Positions 45,255-55,890 of a stretch of DNA of 64,000 bases are shown here, one piece after another. The notes beneath the pieces are model-generated. The model saw only the letters and a list, made by a program, of their open reading frames with translations, did not search any database and was not told the DNA's origin. Each line of letters starts with the position of its first letter. Positions within the stretch are counted from its first letter, which is position 1. The DNA is from Mercurialis annua. Taxonomy: Eukaryota; Streptophyta; Magnoliopsida; Malpighiales; Euphorbiaceae. Both the position numbers and the translations under genes were made by a program. The stretch covers positions 41,485,665 through 41,549,664 of the forward strand of contig NC_065570.1 in assembly GCF_937616625.2 (NCBI RefSeq), given 5' to 3'.

Positions 45255-45597
45255 TACATCAAAATTATATGATGTCTCGTTGTTTTTGCTGTCATTGTAT
45301 ATATGTATTTTGTAGGTTACGTATTATATGTTTTATACCACGGAGGTAGATGCCCGTGATGTGACCTTAAACACTAGTTTGTGTCGGGCTAGTACATACG
45401 GGATACAGAAATCATAATCCCATATATTTTTTATCGGTTTACTAGTGTGTATGTACATATGTTGATATGGTCAATATATGTTTGTATGCATGATATTTGC
45501 GAAAACATTTTAGTGGGTTTTAGGCTTGCTACGGGTTTCGAAACTACCATTCACATTCCCTAGCGCCAGACTTGGCTCGAGAAATCAGATCGTGGCA
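45255..45597 (+). repeat. Family X LTR fragment (3' end of LTR, plus sense)
   Basis: It ends GGCTTGCTACGGGTTTCG, then CCCTAGCGCCAGACTTGG and GATCGTGGCA at 45597. This is the reverse complement of the LTR terminus seen at 2392, 37139 and 59396. Only ~340 bp remains. The rest is cut off where LINE C begins. Confidence 0.7.
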
Positions 45598-46494
45598 GTT
45601 TTCCATTCGGGAGACTGATGATTTAATGAAGAGTCTGGATGCTTGCTCTAGATTATGTTGTTTGGCCCTGATGGGACCAGTGTCTTTGTTTCTATGCTAG
45701 TCTATTCGCATTCGAACATAAGAATATTATTGAATTGCAGAATTTATCGTTAAATGTTTTCGTCCCATTGTCTCATGGATTGCGCTTTTAGAATTTATGG
45801 TCATTTGTTCGTTCATTGTAGGTACATGTGCTAGTCAATAATAAATATGCATGCATGATAGAATATCTATATTACTGGCTCATTGAATATCCGGTACATT
45901 AATTGAGATACTTCCTATTTCAAGCGATCATACCCGTATCGTCAATTTAGTTCTTTTGGAATTCCATGATTGACTATTTTGCCTCTCTCTTGCTTTTATT
46001 TTGTAAGACTTTGTAGAATTGTTTATAACCCCTAGGAGGACTTCAGTGATATTCTCCTTTCATTTATTACACTCTGAGGTGGTCTTTTGTGCATTTGATT
46101 GTTTCCACAATTTATTCTTGTTTTTCCTCTTATTTTATTTAGGTATAACGACCTTTTTAATTTTGAATTTGAGTGATGCCCTTTATGGGACATTTTATTC
46201 GTATTATATATTTTGGCCGAGAGGTTCTTGTGGATTACCTCAACTAGCTATGACCGTCTCTTTGAGACAGTTTATTTGTTTATCATTTCACTCCCTCGCC
46301 TTTCAGGGGTAGAATCTATTGAAACATAATTATCTTTAGACTTTTACTTTATCATTTCCATATACCGGACATTAAATGTGTTGGTTATATATAGCTTGAT
46401 TCTATCACCCATGAACGTATGGAGATTAAAAATAGCATGCCCATTAGTCGAGACATCACATAAATGAGTAGAATAATAATTCATCATATTGTCT

Positions 46495-46960
46495 GGGTTA
46501 CTGAAACTTCTGTTTTTCCATTCGGTTTCTCTAGAAAGCTGACGATTCCGTTGTTCTGCCTGTTGAAACTTTCGTCCTTCCATTTGGCTGTTTTGGGTTA
46601 ATGAAATTTCTGTTGTTCCATTTGGTTGCTCTAGAAAGTGACACCTCCATCGTTTTGCCTGGTTGGAACTTTCGATGTTCCATCTGGGTTATTGAAACTT
46701 CTGTTGTTCCATTTGGTTCTTGTAGAAAGCTGACACTTCCATTGTTCTGTCTAGTTGAAACTTTCATCATTTCATTTATTTGTTATGGAAAGTTGAGACC
46801 TCTATTGTTCCGCTTGATTATCCGGGGTAGTTGAAATCTTTGCCGTTCCACTCTGGATAGGCTTGAATCTCCGTTGCTCCATTTGGTTATTCTAGGTAGT
46901 TGAAATCTTTATTGTTCCATTGGGTTGCTCGAGATAAGCTGGAAACTTTGTTTTTCCGCT
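46495..46960 (+). repeat. Degenerate ~95-bp minisatellite
   Basis: Three clear units of 90-105 bp, then decayed ones. Each has GTTAnTGAAACTTCTGTTGT, then TCCATTTGGTT-CTCTAGAAAG, then GTTGAAACTTTC. Each unit is built from two ~45-bp halves sharing GAAA(C)TTTC and TTCCAT. Both strands contain short frames, none convincing. Confidence 0.75.
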
Positions 46961-47402
46961 TGCTTATTCTGAGGGTCATTGGACTGAACTTCTATATCAT
47001 TCCATGTGCCGTGTCTGGGATCCTATCCTTCAGTCTGGATGTTATAACAATCGAGCTTATGTTTATGAAGATCACAATGCGTGATTGATTAACTTATTCA
47101 CTTCTTCTTTGATTAGCATCATGCCCCGAGCTTGAAGGTACGTTCAACATTAGTGCTCATCAGATGAGTTTGTTTGCTTGTCAAATGGCTTTAACAAGTT
47201 TGCTTTTAAAAGCATGTGGAGGTGTTAACCCCTTATGGGTGTATTCTTGAAAGCATTTCATGGCCGGTCCATGCCGATCATAACTGCAGATGGTACCTCT
47301 TTGTTTTAGTTGATTGATCAGAAACTTTTACAAGATGAAGATTTTCCAAAGGCGTAATTACTCAATTGTTCGCTGATTTGTGTTATTGATTGTTGATCTG
47401 TC

Positions 47403-47690
47403 TAGTAGGTTGGGCTGATCCATCGAGATTTTTGGATCGCCGATATTGGAGTCGTAGAACACTTTGTAGGATTGAGTTGGTTCATCGAGCTGTTTGAACC
47501 GCTAACGTTGGAATCGTGGAAGACTTCGTGGAACCTTTTTTTGATCCTTCGGCTATCTGGGTCGCCGATGCTAGAGTCGTGGGAGACTTTGTAATTTGTT
47601 GGCTATCTGGATCGCCAATGCTGAAGTCATGGAAGACTTGGTAGAATCATTTTTTGATTCGTTGGGTTGGTTGATTGACATTCTAGATGT
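47403..47690 (+). repeat. Degenerate ~65-bp minisatellite
   Basis: Four units share GATC(C)-TCGnnnT-TTTGGATCGCC, then GATGCTGGAGTCGTGG, then AAGACTTTGTAGAA. Spacing is about 65-70 bp. The units differ from each other by many substitutions. Confidence 0.75.
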
Positions 47691-48748
47691 TGGCTAGGTA
47701 CCAAATAGAGCAATTAGTAGAATGGCTTCAAGACTACTGGTCAGTGCATGATGCATGTATGCGGCTGCATCCACAATGGGTTAGTATATGATGTATGGCT
47801 CTCCAGATGTATGAGATGCGTACGCATGATATGCAGGGGTTAGTTAACACATAGCACTTAGCACATAGAACAATTAATATGATAGAGACATGTTGTTCCT
47901 TCCACCCTTATTCCTCCCACACACGTGTTCCAAGCAAGGTTTTTTCCAAAGATTTTTGGTATAGACCCTTGCATCGCAATGCAAAGGTCGACGTAAGCTC
48001 TCTTCTAACATTCCTAAAACAATGTAAGATTTGTTAATCCCATTTTGAAGGTGTGCAAACATAAAAAGTGGACCTGGTGGTCTGTTTTGAAATCTGGGAA
48101 ACGAATGAGTCTTGCGGCTGGTCAAGTTAATGGATTAACACTTGACTGGATTTGATATTGGAGGTTTAACAAAGTAAAGGAGTTTTACTTGATTGGATAT
48201 GGTATATAAGCATGGTCTAATAGGATTTCTTTGAAAATCTAGTTTTGAAAACTGGAAAAGTTGTTAGGCATGACCTACGATTGACACTTGAAATGACAAT
48301 TTTTAAAAATTGATTCAGATCCTTACATTGACAGCATGCCTCAAATGCAAACAATATTTTGGGTATTTTTGTAGAGGGTATTGTCTAAGCTTGAATGCAT
48401 GTAAGACGAGTCACTGGGTATTCGTAGTAACCGGTTTAAGGTCCCCACAGACAAATATACCTTTAATAGGTCTCCTCAATCGCGAGTACAAGCGAACGAG
48501 GTGCTAGGCTGTGAGTTATGCTACTCCTCATAAGACATTTTGGACGTTGGAGTGCAACGCCAGAATGTGAGATCGGATATGAACATCGGTGCTGATAAAG
48601 GGACTATTAGAGTAAATAAATTGATCGATAAGTCGCATGTCATGCAGTTATTTCTATAGCAACTGTTTTTGAAAACAATTCTGAAAATCTTTTTATGCTT
48701 ATGTTATAAAAACAGTTTTATTTTTATCATCCCTACTGGAGTTGCAAC

Positions 48749-50466
48749 TGTAAGCGAAGCGGGGTTCGAGGGCCGCTCGCACTGGCTTATGGCTGACCTC
48801 TATTTTGGAAAGGTTTGAAAAATGTGTAGTGGCCACCTAGTTCAGCTAGGAAATGCCTTTTCTATCGACTAGATAACCTCACTCGCTTATGGGTAAGATT
48901 ATCGCATGCCGGAACAAAAGGCCGGGTTCGTGGACATTCTAGCAAAACGCGTGTACTTGACTTATCGATTACGTCTCTTATATACTGGCATATTAAATTA
49001 TATCTCATCTCAACATTCATGAAGTTGATGGTATAATTTACTGTAAATTAAACATATATGAATGCGGTAAAGGGACCCAATGTAATACACGCATATGATT
49101 CAATCTGGCATGTGAGGCAGGTAGAAAATACTATTAGGCATGCATATAACCCTGATGGTTTTTATCATGTATCAAATAATGGTTGTTCTCAATCGTTTCA
49201 CAAGCACAAAGCCTAAAACTAGATTTCTAAGTGTGATTTATTTTATTAGGTCATGTTGAATGTCCCACACAACCTCTATTTACATTTTTTATGGCAATCC
49301 TATGATTTTCAGGCGATTTACTGGATTTGCGAGATTTAATTACTAAATTAACGTGATTAGTCCTTTAGTGTCACAACCTGAAATACCGGGTCGTGACCGG
49401 TGCTAGGAAATTGGAACAGTAGTTCTGAAACACGTAGCAAGCCTTACAAATACCATAAAAGTTTGTCACAAATCATTTAACATAAATAGTTTTCATATTA
49501 GCTTTTCCAAGCTTAGCGTTTACAAACATTTGAAAACGTTATATAGAAACCTGGGTCTTATTATGCGATGTCTCACATCGGCATAGCCCGTTTCACTTTC
49601 AAAACAAACGGTTAAAGCGGAATTTCAAACCCTTTTATACATAACAAAATACAGGCATAACATTTTTAAAAACCGTTTGACAACCTACTCTTATACATAT
49701 GGGCCTTGACAACTGCAGCACTACTTGAAGACGTCCTTTTACTGTACACACTTTAGTACAGACTTCTAGACACAGATAGGAATCTGTCACTGTTGGCACA
49801 GCGGGAGGCACAGGTTCGGATCGTATATTTCAATTCAAAATCGAAATTCAAACAATCCGGATCCTAAAGTTGATTATATCAACAACAAATGGATCGTCAT
49901 ATTATTTAGTAATTAAAGCACGCATCTAGGATTCATAAGAAGAATACCTATGTCGATTCTCCAACGATTCTTGTAGTCCCGAAAGTACGGCGACCTCAAG
50001 CTGGTCCACACGAGTATGCGTCTGATTGAATCCTTGCTTTGAAGTAATTCGCAAGAGTTCCTCTTGCCGAGCACCCCTTAGCTCAAACTCTTGTCGGGAT
50101 TACGTCCTTACTCGGATATATAAAAAATGTCGCCAAGTTTTTCCCATGATTGATGACTACTTGAACTCCTTCAAGTATCTTTCTCTCTCTGCAACTTGGT
50201 ATTATAGTGAGATGTTGCTTATGGTGTGGTGTAATGAATTGAGCAAAGGCAAGCTCTATTTATAAGGTAGAGCTTTGCTTAAGAATGCAACGCCTCAAAT
50301 GCTAGGTGTCACACACAAAGCAAAGGTGTTGCCACCACATGACATGCCTGCTTGAATTCAAACAAACGAGGCGATAGCTCGTCAAGTGACGAATTTCTCT
50401 GGAAATCATCATTGGACGCTTCTGTACCTTATCACTTTTTACCTATCTGGAAAATGAGTGTCTACA
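48749..50466 (-). mobile_element. Solo LTR of the TGTAGACAC type, with a nested LTR fragment
   Basis: In minus sense it starts TGTAGACACTCATTTTCC and ends with CCCCGCTTCGCTTACA. It matches the 26605-28842 LTR at both its 5' part (AAAAAGTGATAA, CCAATGATGATTT) and its 3' part (CGAACCCCGC, TTAGGC block). The flanks are GCAAC and ATAAC, an imperfect target-site duplication. A TATA box is at 50254-50266 (CTTATAAATAGAG). A family X LTR piece lies inside at 49369-49805. Confidence 0.68.
49369..49805 (-). repeat. Family X LTR fragment nested in a solo LTR
   Basis: It starts TGTCACAACCTG, then GTGACCGGTGCTAGG and CACGTAGCAAGCC. It continues with matches to the LTRs at 38562 and 59396 (CCTGGGTCTTATTATGCGAT, CTGCAGCACTACTT). 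It stops after ~440 bp, so most of the LTR is missing. Confidence 0.7.
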
Positions 50467-50985
50467 ATAACCATGGAAGAGTCTTCCAATGCTAGATGCA
50501 TTGTCCTTCGAGATCTGATTAGGTGGAAGACCTTAGGCTTTGTTATATCACGTAAGTTCAAGTGCCGTTTAGTGCAACGTGTCCTGCAGAGAGGGACCGG
50601 AGTTGAAAAAATATTAAAGACTTTGGATATTAAAGAAAAGGATGATATCGAGCAGGAAGTCTATGTTTAAGGATTTGAATAAGAAAATTTGGATATTGGC
50701 AATGATTAGAGCAAGAAATGATGATATAAAAAGAAATGAACATGAAAATAGAAAAAGTGGAATTTATGTCTCGAATTGGAAAATTTAAGTATTTTAGCCG
50801 AGAATAAATTAAAAAAGATTTGTCGAAATACAAATTAATAAGATGTCGGAGTAGTATTATTTATTGGATATAAATAATACGTAAGTAATCGAGTTAAAAC
50901 AGTTAATTGATCGTTTTGTTAAAAGAAAAGTATGAAGGATGGATTATAATATCTAAGGAATAAAGGGACCAAAGAGATCATTTAG

Positions 50986-51000
50986 CCAATATATATATAA
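50986..51000 (+). promoter_or_regulatory. CCAAT-TATA promoter of the plus-sense LTR
   Basis: TTTAGCCAATATATATATAA followed by TTAAGCAATTGAAGG. The element at 2392-12175 has TTTAGCCAAT, a TATA run and GCTAATTGAAGG on its minus strand, so promoter and immediate downstream sequence are conserved between diverged LTRs. Confidence 0.65.
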
Positions 51001-51373
51001 TTAAGCAATTGAAGGAATTCATTATCAGAGAATAAAAATGTAACAGTGAAGGGTTTTGGTCGATCGAACTTGCGATCATCACAGTTTCTTCGATCAGACT
51101 CGGAATTGAGCGATTCTTATTGCATTGGAAAAAGGAATCGATTGTCTACCATCTTACAGCATCAATTCAAGGTAAGTATCAATTTTTTGTTGCTAAAATT
51201 AGGGTTCAGTTCATGCCTAAGGTTTGAATTGTGCGGTTTCATAGAATTCACGTAATTGAATCGTTTTAAGCTTAGTTTATGCATTTTTGATGACTTAGAG
51301 CGTAATTATAGAGTTGGGTATGTGCGGAACTGTCTGAACCACGTCATAATTTGAAGTAAGGACTGCTTTTGAG

Positions 51374-51510
51374 GCTCTCACGACGTTAGAGAAGTTCTCA
51401 CAACGTGAGGGACATCCTCCCGACGTGAGGATGATCCTCACGACGTAATGAAGGCCCTCACGACGTGAGGAAGGCCATCACCACATGAGAAGGCTTTGCA
51501 CAACGTGCCA
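51374..51510 (+). repeat. CTCACGACGTGAG inverted-repeat cluster in the LTR leader
   Basis: About seven units at ~20-bp spacing: CTCACGACGTTAGAG, CTCACAACGTGAGG, CTCCCGACGTGAGG, CCTCACGACGTAATG, CCTCACGACGTGAGG, ATCACCACATGAG, GCACAACGTGC. Most are inverted repeats with CTCAC/GTGAG arms around an ACG-containing centre. The cluster begins 374 bp downstream of the TATA box. Confidence 0.8.
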
Positions 51511-52970
51511 AGCATGGTATTTATTGGGTACAATGTACCTCGACCCGACATTGACTTTCGGATTCCGAAATCATGATATTTGGATGTATAACATGATGTT
51601 TGTGATTAGGGTTTTGGAATGAATGTAATAAGTATTTGATAATCGACAAGATGAACACGACGACTAGTTTTGCTAGGTATAAGAATATGATTAAGAGTTA
51701 GCGAAATCAAGAATCGCATTAGGAATAAAATCGTTTTAACCTAAGTTTTTAATTAGGGTGTTGGTATTAAGTTTACGTTTATAAATTAAACATACGTTTG
51801 GTTTGATATGTAACAGACGTATCGACGAGCTACAAGATTGGCGAGTTTTGATTAGCGGGGTTCGATCATTATAGTGATATTGTAATTATTTAGATAACAG
51901 TCAATGTGAGTTAAACTCTACTTTTGTGTATTATTACGCAATAGCTAGTTTTTATATTATAAGTATGAATATTAAACTACATCGCATGCTATATTATTTT
52001 ATCGCTATAAATGAATTTGTGTATCGTATTATGAAATATTCGATTGTGAAAACTAGTATATGATCCGGGGGAACGAGCTATCTATATGGCGTCAATAGGC
52101 TATGTGATCACCAGTGTCCGGGTAAGTCATAGAATTATTCTAGACCGCTTTGTAGAGTACTCTTCTCATTTGATTATATATAAGGTTGAACTCGGTGGAA
52201 TTATCTCGGGACCTGTATCTAGAGTTAACTTAGTGAAACTATCGCGGGACTCATCTCGATCGATCGTTTGTATATAAAAAATGGTAATAGTTTAACTCGG
52301 TCGAACTATCCCGGGACTGTACCACGTGGTATAGGTTAAACTCGGTTGAACTATCTCGGGACCTTAGCCAAAGGATTTGAGAAATATTATTCGCTTATTA
52401 ATATTAAGAATTCTACCCTAATCTAGGTTGGTTTTGGGATTAGGGTTTTCGATCGGATCAAATTATCTCAGCATAGTCTGACCCCGTTGATGTTTACCCC
52501 TTTCAGGTGATTAGTATTGGATCAGACGGACATCCTCTTTTTGTGCCGGAAGTCCTTGGCTTGCACAAAGTACGAGTTCATTTAGCGTTGTAGTAGTATT
52601 CAGTGACCAAATGTGTCCTAGTATAGCAGGGTCTTTACTTTTTATGTATATGTTTTTTGTTAGGCTACGCTAGATCGTATGATCGTCTTTGATGTTGTTT
52701 TTGTTAACAACATTAATGTATAGATCGATAGATGGGCTAGTACGTATGATATTACGGAAGTTCAATGCTCATTATTATCGCTTGTATTTGGCATCGATGG
52801 TGTGATTATATATGGTAATGTGTTGTTTCACAAAAGTATCCTTATTGTATGCATTGTCTCGTACATGTCTCCGCGAAAAACATTAGAGTGGTTCTAGGCT
52901 TGCTACCGGTTTCAGAGCTACCACTCACATTCCCTAGCGCCGGTCACGACTCCATATTTGGATCGTGATA

Positions 52971-53297
52971 GGCTTTGACTCAAAAGAGGGTAGTGTCATA
53001 ACTAATGCATTGTTGGGGGATATTGGTTGGCCATGATTTTATAACAATGAGGTGGTTTTCAATATTCCTGGGTCTTCCTTCCAGGATATAGAAATAATCC
53101 ATTCTATTACTCAACTGCAGTGTAAACATATTTTATGGGAATTTAGCAACATTAATATCCCCTCTAAGTCTCTAAGTATCCTGAACAATTTCTTTGAGAG
53201 CATATACACTATACTTTGTTTTTTGCAATAATTTTTTTCTGCAAGATATAATTGGTTGTTATTGACCTCAGAGGAAAGTTTGGATAGAAGAGTTAAA
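52971..53297 (+). other. Unassigned, coding-like relic
   Basis: A loose reading (DIGWP, FNIPGSSFQDIEIIHSITQL, LWEFSNINIPSKSL) has the flavour of a LINE or host-derived frame but matches nothing I recognise. It continues beyond the MITE at 53692. Confidence 0.3.
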
Positions 53298-53681
53298 GGA
53301 TATTAAACACTCCAAGTCACTAAACTTACTTGTTATTACAGAAAGGGTACTAAACTAAATTTTGTTACAAAAATGTCACTAAACTATACCCTTTGTTACA
53401 ACGACATGTCACTCATATAAAACGCACCGTTTTGACACTAAAACGCACCGTTTTTGCTTATGTGGCAAGCGAGAATTACAAATAGGAATATAATTCAATG
53501 ACCTTTTTGTAATTCACGATAAGTTTAGTGATCTTTTTGTAACAAAATTTGACCGAATCCGCCGTAGTGACCTCCCGTTGTAATTAAAAGTATAACGCAG
53601 TGACCTTTTTGTAACAAAATGAAGTTTAGTACTCTTTCTGTAATAACAGATAAGTTCAGTGATCTGGTGTGTTTAATATCC
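53298..53681. mobile_element. Mutator-type MITE, 384 bp, 10-bp target-site duplication
   Basis: The ends GGATATTAAACAC and GTGTTTAATATCC open inverted arms of about 90 bp with CAGTCACT(G)AACTTA, TGTTATTACAGAAAG-GTACT and TTTTGTTACAAAAA. The flanks are identical: AAGAGTTAAA at 53288-53297 and 53682-53691. Long arms and a 9-10 bp duplication fit the Mutator-like class. There is no coding capacity, so it needs a transposase from elsewhere. Confidence 0.92.
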
Positions 53682-53691
53682 AAGAGTTAAA

Positions 53692-54588
53692 CGTCATTCA
53701 GCGAGCCTCATGTGTGTTGTTCTTTGGATGATGTCTGAAATGATGCCATTGTTTTTTTGGATATGTCTCATCAGATTAGTATCAGAGTAATGGGGATTGA
53801 TAGGGATCATGGATTGTCTTCCATTGGTCTATCTTCATCATGAAAGATTTCGTGAGCTGATACCCTCCTTGATGAGCTTGTCCCGAGCCTTCTCCTATAA
53901 AAATTGGGCCTTTCTTGACCATAGCATCATATGAAGGCTTGTGTTTTGATTTTGGAAGAAGAGTCTTGCATTTAGAAACAATTTTCCCTTTCTCTTTGTT
54001 ATTCAGATTGATGGAGGGGTTTAGTTTTGGTCTAATACTGGGGTCAGCTTGCTCCATGTTTGGAAGATTAGGGAGGTTAGAACGATGTTGGAGATCCCCA
54101 CATTAATCTCTAGAGTAGTTTTGGGGTTTAATTGAAGAGGTGATGGTGTTATTGGGTCTGGTCGAACGTTTAAGGTGGCTGGTTATGTGTGAGGATTTTT
54201 ATGGGGATGGAGAAGGGATATTAGAGTTTGGTGATGGAATATTGCCTTTCAAAACTGTTGTATCTAAAGAGGTAATATGAGAGGTGATAGCATAGTGATG
54301 TTTTCATTACCAAAGATATGTTTCTAAAAGGTGGTGAAGGAGGTAGAGTAGAAGATGGAAGGGTTGTTTTTGATATCAACAAAAGGACTAAAAGTATAAA
54401 ACTTCGTCTCCATGATTTGTGCAGATGAGAGGTTATTGCTTCACGCTTTTTATTTTTAAACGATGGGTCTAATAATTATAATTTCTTAATTCTTATTGCA
54501 GCAGGGCTTTGGCTCCCTCTCGAGGACTTTGGGGAGGTGAATTTAGTACTGCCCACCTCTACTTCCTTAATCTTAATAGTTACTGGTA
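53692..54588. other. Unassigned, with an unrecognised minus-strand frame
   Basis: A 91-residue minus-strand frame (54057-53782) reads MEQADPSIRPKLNPSINLNN, KSKHKPSYDAMVKKGPIFIG and EGSGQ. It is hydrophilic and lysine-rich and could be a piece of a LINE ORF1. I do not recognise a domain. The MITE at 53298 interrupts the same tract. Confidence 0.35.
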
Positions 54589-54610
54589 GGGGGGTGGGGG
54601 GGGGGGGGGG
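54589..54610 (+). repeat. G tract (G6-T-G15)
   Basis: A simple homopolymer. It is not next to an LTR start, so it is not taken as a polypurine tract. Confidence 0.7.
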
Positions 54611-55033
54611 ATTCAAGTTAAGATCTCTCGAGTCTCAATGTGAGGGAGGCTCCACTTGTGGGAATGACATAGGTGTAGAGTCACGCTGAAAAGAGAAAGT
54701 TGTATATCTATACTATATATAAAAGTATGAATGAGGTTACGGAACAAACATATTTACATTAATATTCTTTTTTTACTTTTTAAAATATAATTTAACTATA
54801 AAACTATTAAGATAATTATTAGAGTTAGAATACTGTCTAAAATATACTGCTTATAATATTATGTCAAAATAATTATATAGAGTACTAACTAAAATAGACT
54901 ACTTTAAATATTTAATAATAATTATTTTTATTATTATTTAATCATCTACAATTCTAATTAAGATAAACTATTTCTAATAAAATACTAAATTAAAATTTCT
55001 AATTAACTACAATTTCAATAATTATTGATAATT

Positions 55034-55286
55034 AGCAAAATGAATCTATCTACTCACAACTATCGGAGTTTTGTCAAATATACCATGATCTCTATACTTT
55101 GCCAATTTGATCTTTACAAAATATACCCAAAGCTCATTTATATTATGTCAAATGTTACTGAATATAAAAAGCCTTGGGTATATTTTACGAATATTGAATA
55201 AATGACGGATGAAATTGGCAAAGTTCAAAGATCATGATATATTTGGCATAACCCCAATAGTTATGGGTAGGTAAGTTCATTTTGCC
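55034..55286. mobile_element. Mutator-type MITE, 253 bp, 9-bp target-site duplication
   Basis: Flanked by TTGATAATT at 55025-55033 and 55287-55295. The arms begin (A/G)GCAAAATGAA and run for about 80 bp: CTATCTACTCACAACTATCGG on the left against CTTACCTACCCATAACTATTGG on the right arm read in reverse. The arms then continue with CAAATAT(A/C)CCATGATC and TACTTTGCCAATTT. There is no coding capacity. Confidence 0.9.
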
Positions 55287-55584
55287 TTGATAATTTATAC
55301 ATCAAATACTATTTATAATTATAGAAATAATTATTACTTAAACATGAACATAATATTTGACAAGTCACACTTCAAATTATGTGTTAAATACGTAAAGCGA
55401 TATTTCAATCTAGCTAATTAGATTAAAGAAGCAGATTCATCAGCCATGTACGCGATGAAAATTGTTCCCAGAGCAGAAACCCCAATCGCAAGGGAGAAAT
55501 ATTTTTAAGTTCAATATCAATTTGCAGTACAATATGTAAATTCATCTAAAGATAATGGCTGAGGACAATAGAAGGATGAGATAA

Positions 55585-55890
55585 GGAATAATCCGTTTTT
55601 AGCTCCCTAAGGTATACCTGTTTTGTTTATATGGTCCTTAAATTATTTTTTTGTCCTTATCTGATCCTTCAACTAAGCGTAAACACATTTTCAAGTCCCT
55701 GAATGGTAAAAACAACGTCGTGTCAATATTTTGAAAATGTAAATTGATACTTTAAACGGCGTCGTTTTTATTAATCAGGGTCTTAAAAATGATTTTTCGC
55801 TAAATTTAAAGACTACATAAAGACAAAAAAATAATTTAAAAATTATATAAATAAAATAGATATAGTTTAAGGACTTGGAAATGAGTTTTT
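55585..55890. mobile_element. MITE-like inverted-repeat element
   Basis: The left arm (TTTTTAGCTCCCTAAGG, GGTCCTTAAATTATTTTTTT, GTC) is matched in reverse complement by the right arm (AAAACTCATTTCCAAGTCC, TTAAATTATTTTTTTGTC). A central inverted segment AACAACGTCGT/AACGGCGTCGTTT is also present. ATGAGAT occurs just outside both ends and may be part of a target-site duplication, but the exact termini are unclear. Confidence 0.65.

Larger units (their letters stand above)
45598..48748 (+). other. Unassigned region with minisatellites, possibly a retroelement interior
   Basis: It lies between an LTR 3' end (45597) and later LTR sequence in the same sense (to 52970), so it may be the interior of one plus-sense family X element. 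No primer-binding site like TGGTATCAGAGC, no gag and no pol is visible. Two tandem-repeat blocks (46495-46960 and 47403-47690) are the only clear structure. Short frames (46019-46312, 47874-48125) are not recognised. Confidence 0.4.
50690..52970 (+). repeat. Family X LTR, plus sense
   Basis: The plus strand is the sense strand. A CCAAT-TATA promoter is at 50986-51000, an inverted-repeat cluster at 51374-51510, the conserved block (reverse complement) at 52070-52120, and the 3' terminus GCTTGCTACCGG, CCCTAGCGCCGGTCACGAC and GATCGTGATA at 52970. The 5' edge is uncertain (somewhere in 50467-50760). Sequence from ~50760 aligns with the reverse complement of 61640-61500. The final CA has become TA. 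Confidence 0.78.

Noticed and set aside
50458..50670. Plus-strand 70-residue frame after the solo LTR
   Set aside because: No recognisable motif. It starts across the LTR border, so a real gene is unlikely.
51374..51510. Regularly spaced short repeats as a possible CRISPR array
   Set aside because: Repeats are degenerate palindromes with ~5-8 bp spacers, in a plant LTR. They do not have CRISPR architecture.
45255..52970. Annotating one complete plus-sense family X element
   Set aside because: Both LTR borders are incomplete. No primer-binding site, polypurine tract or gag was found, so only the parts are annotated.
54589..54610. G tract as a polypurine tract
   Set aside because: No LTR start (TG) follows it, and no primer-binding site or LTR pair is nearby.
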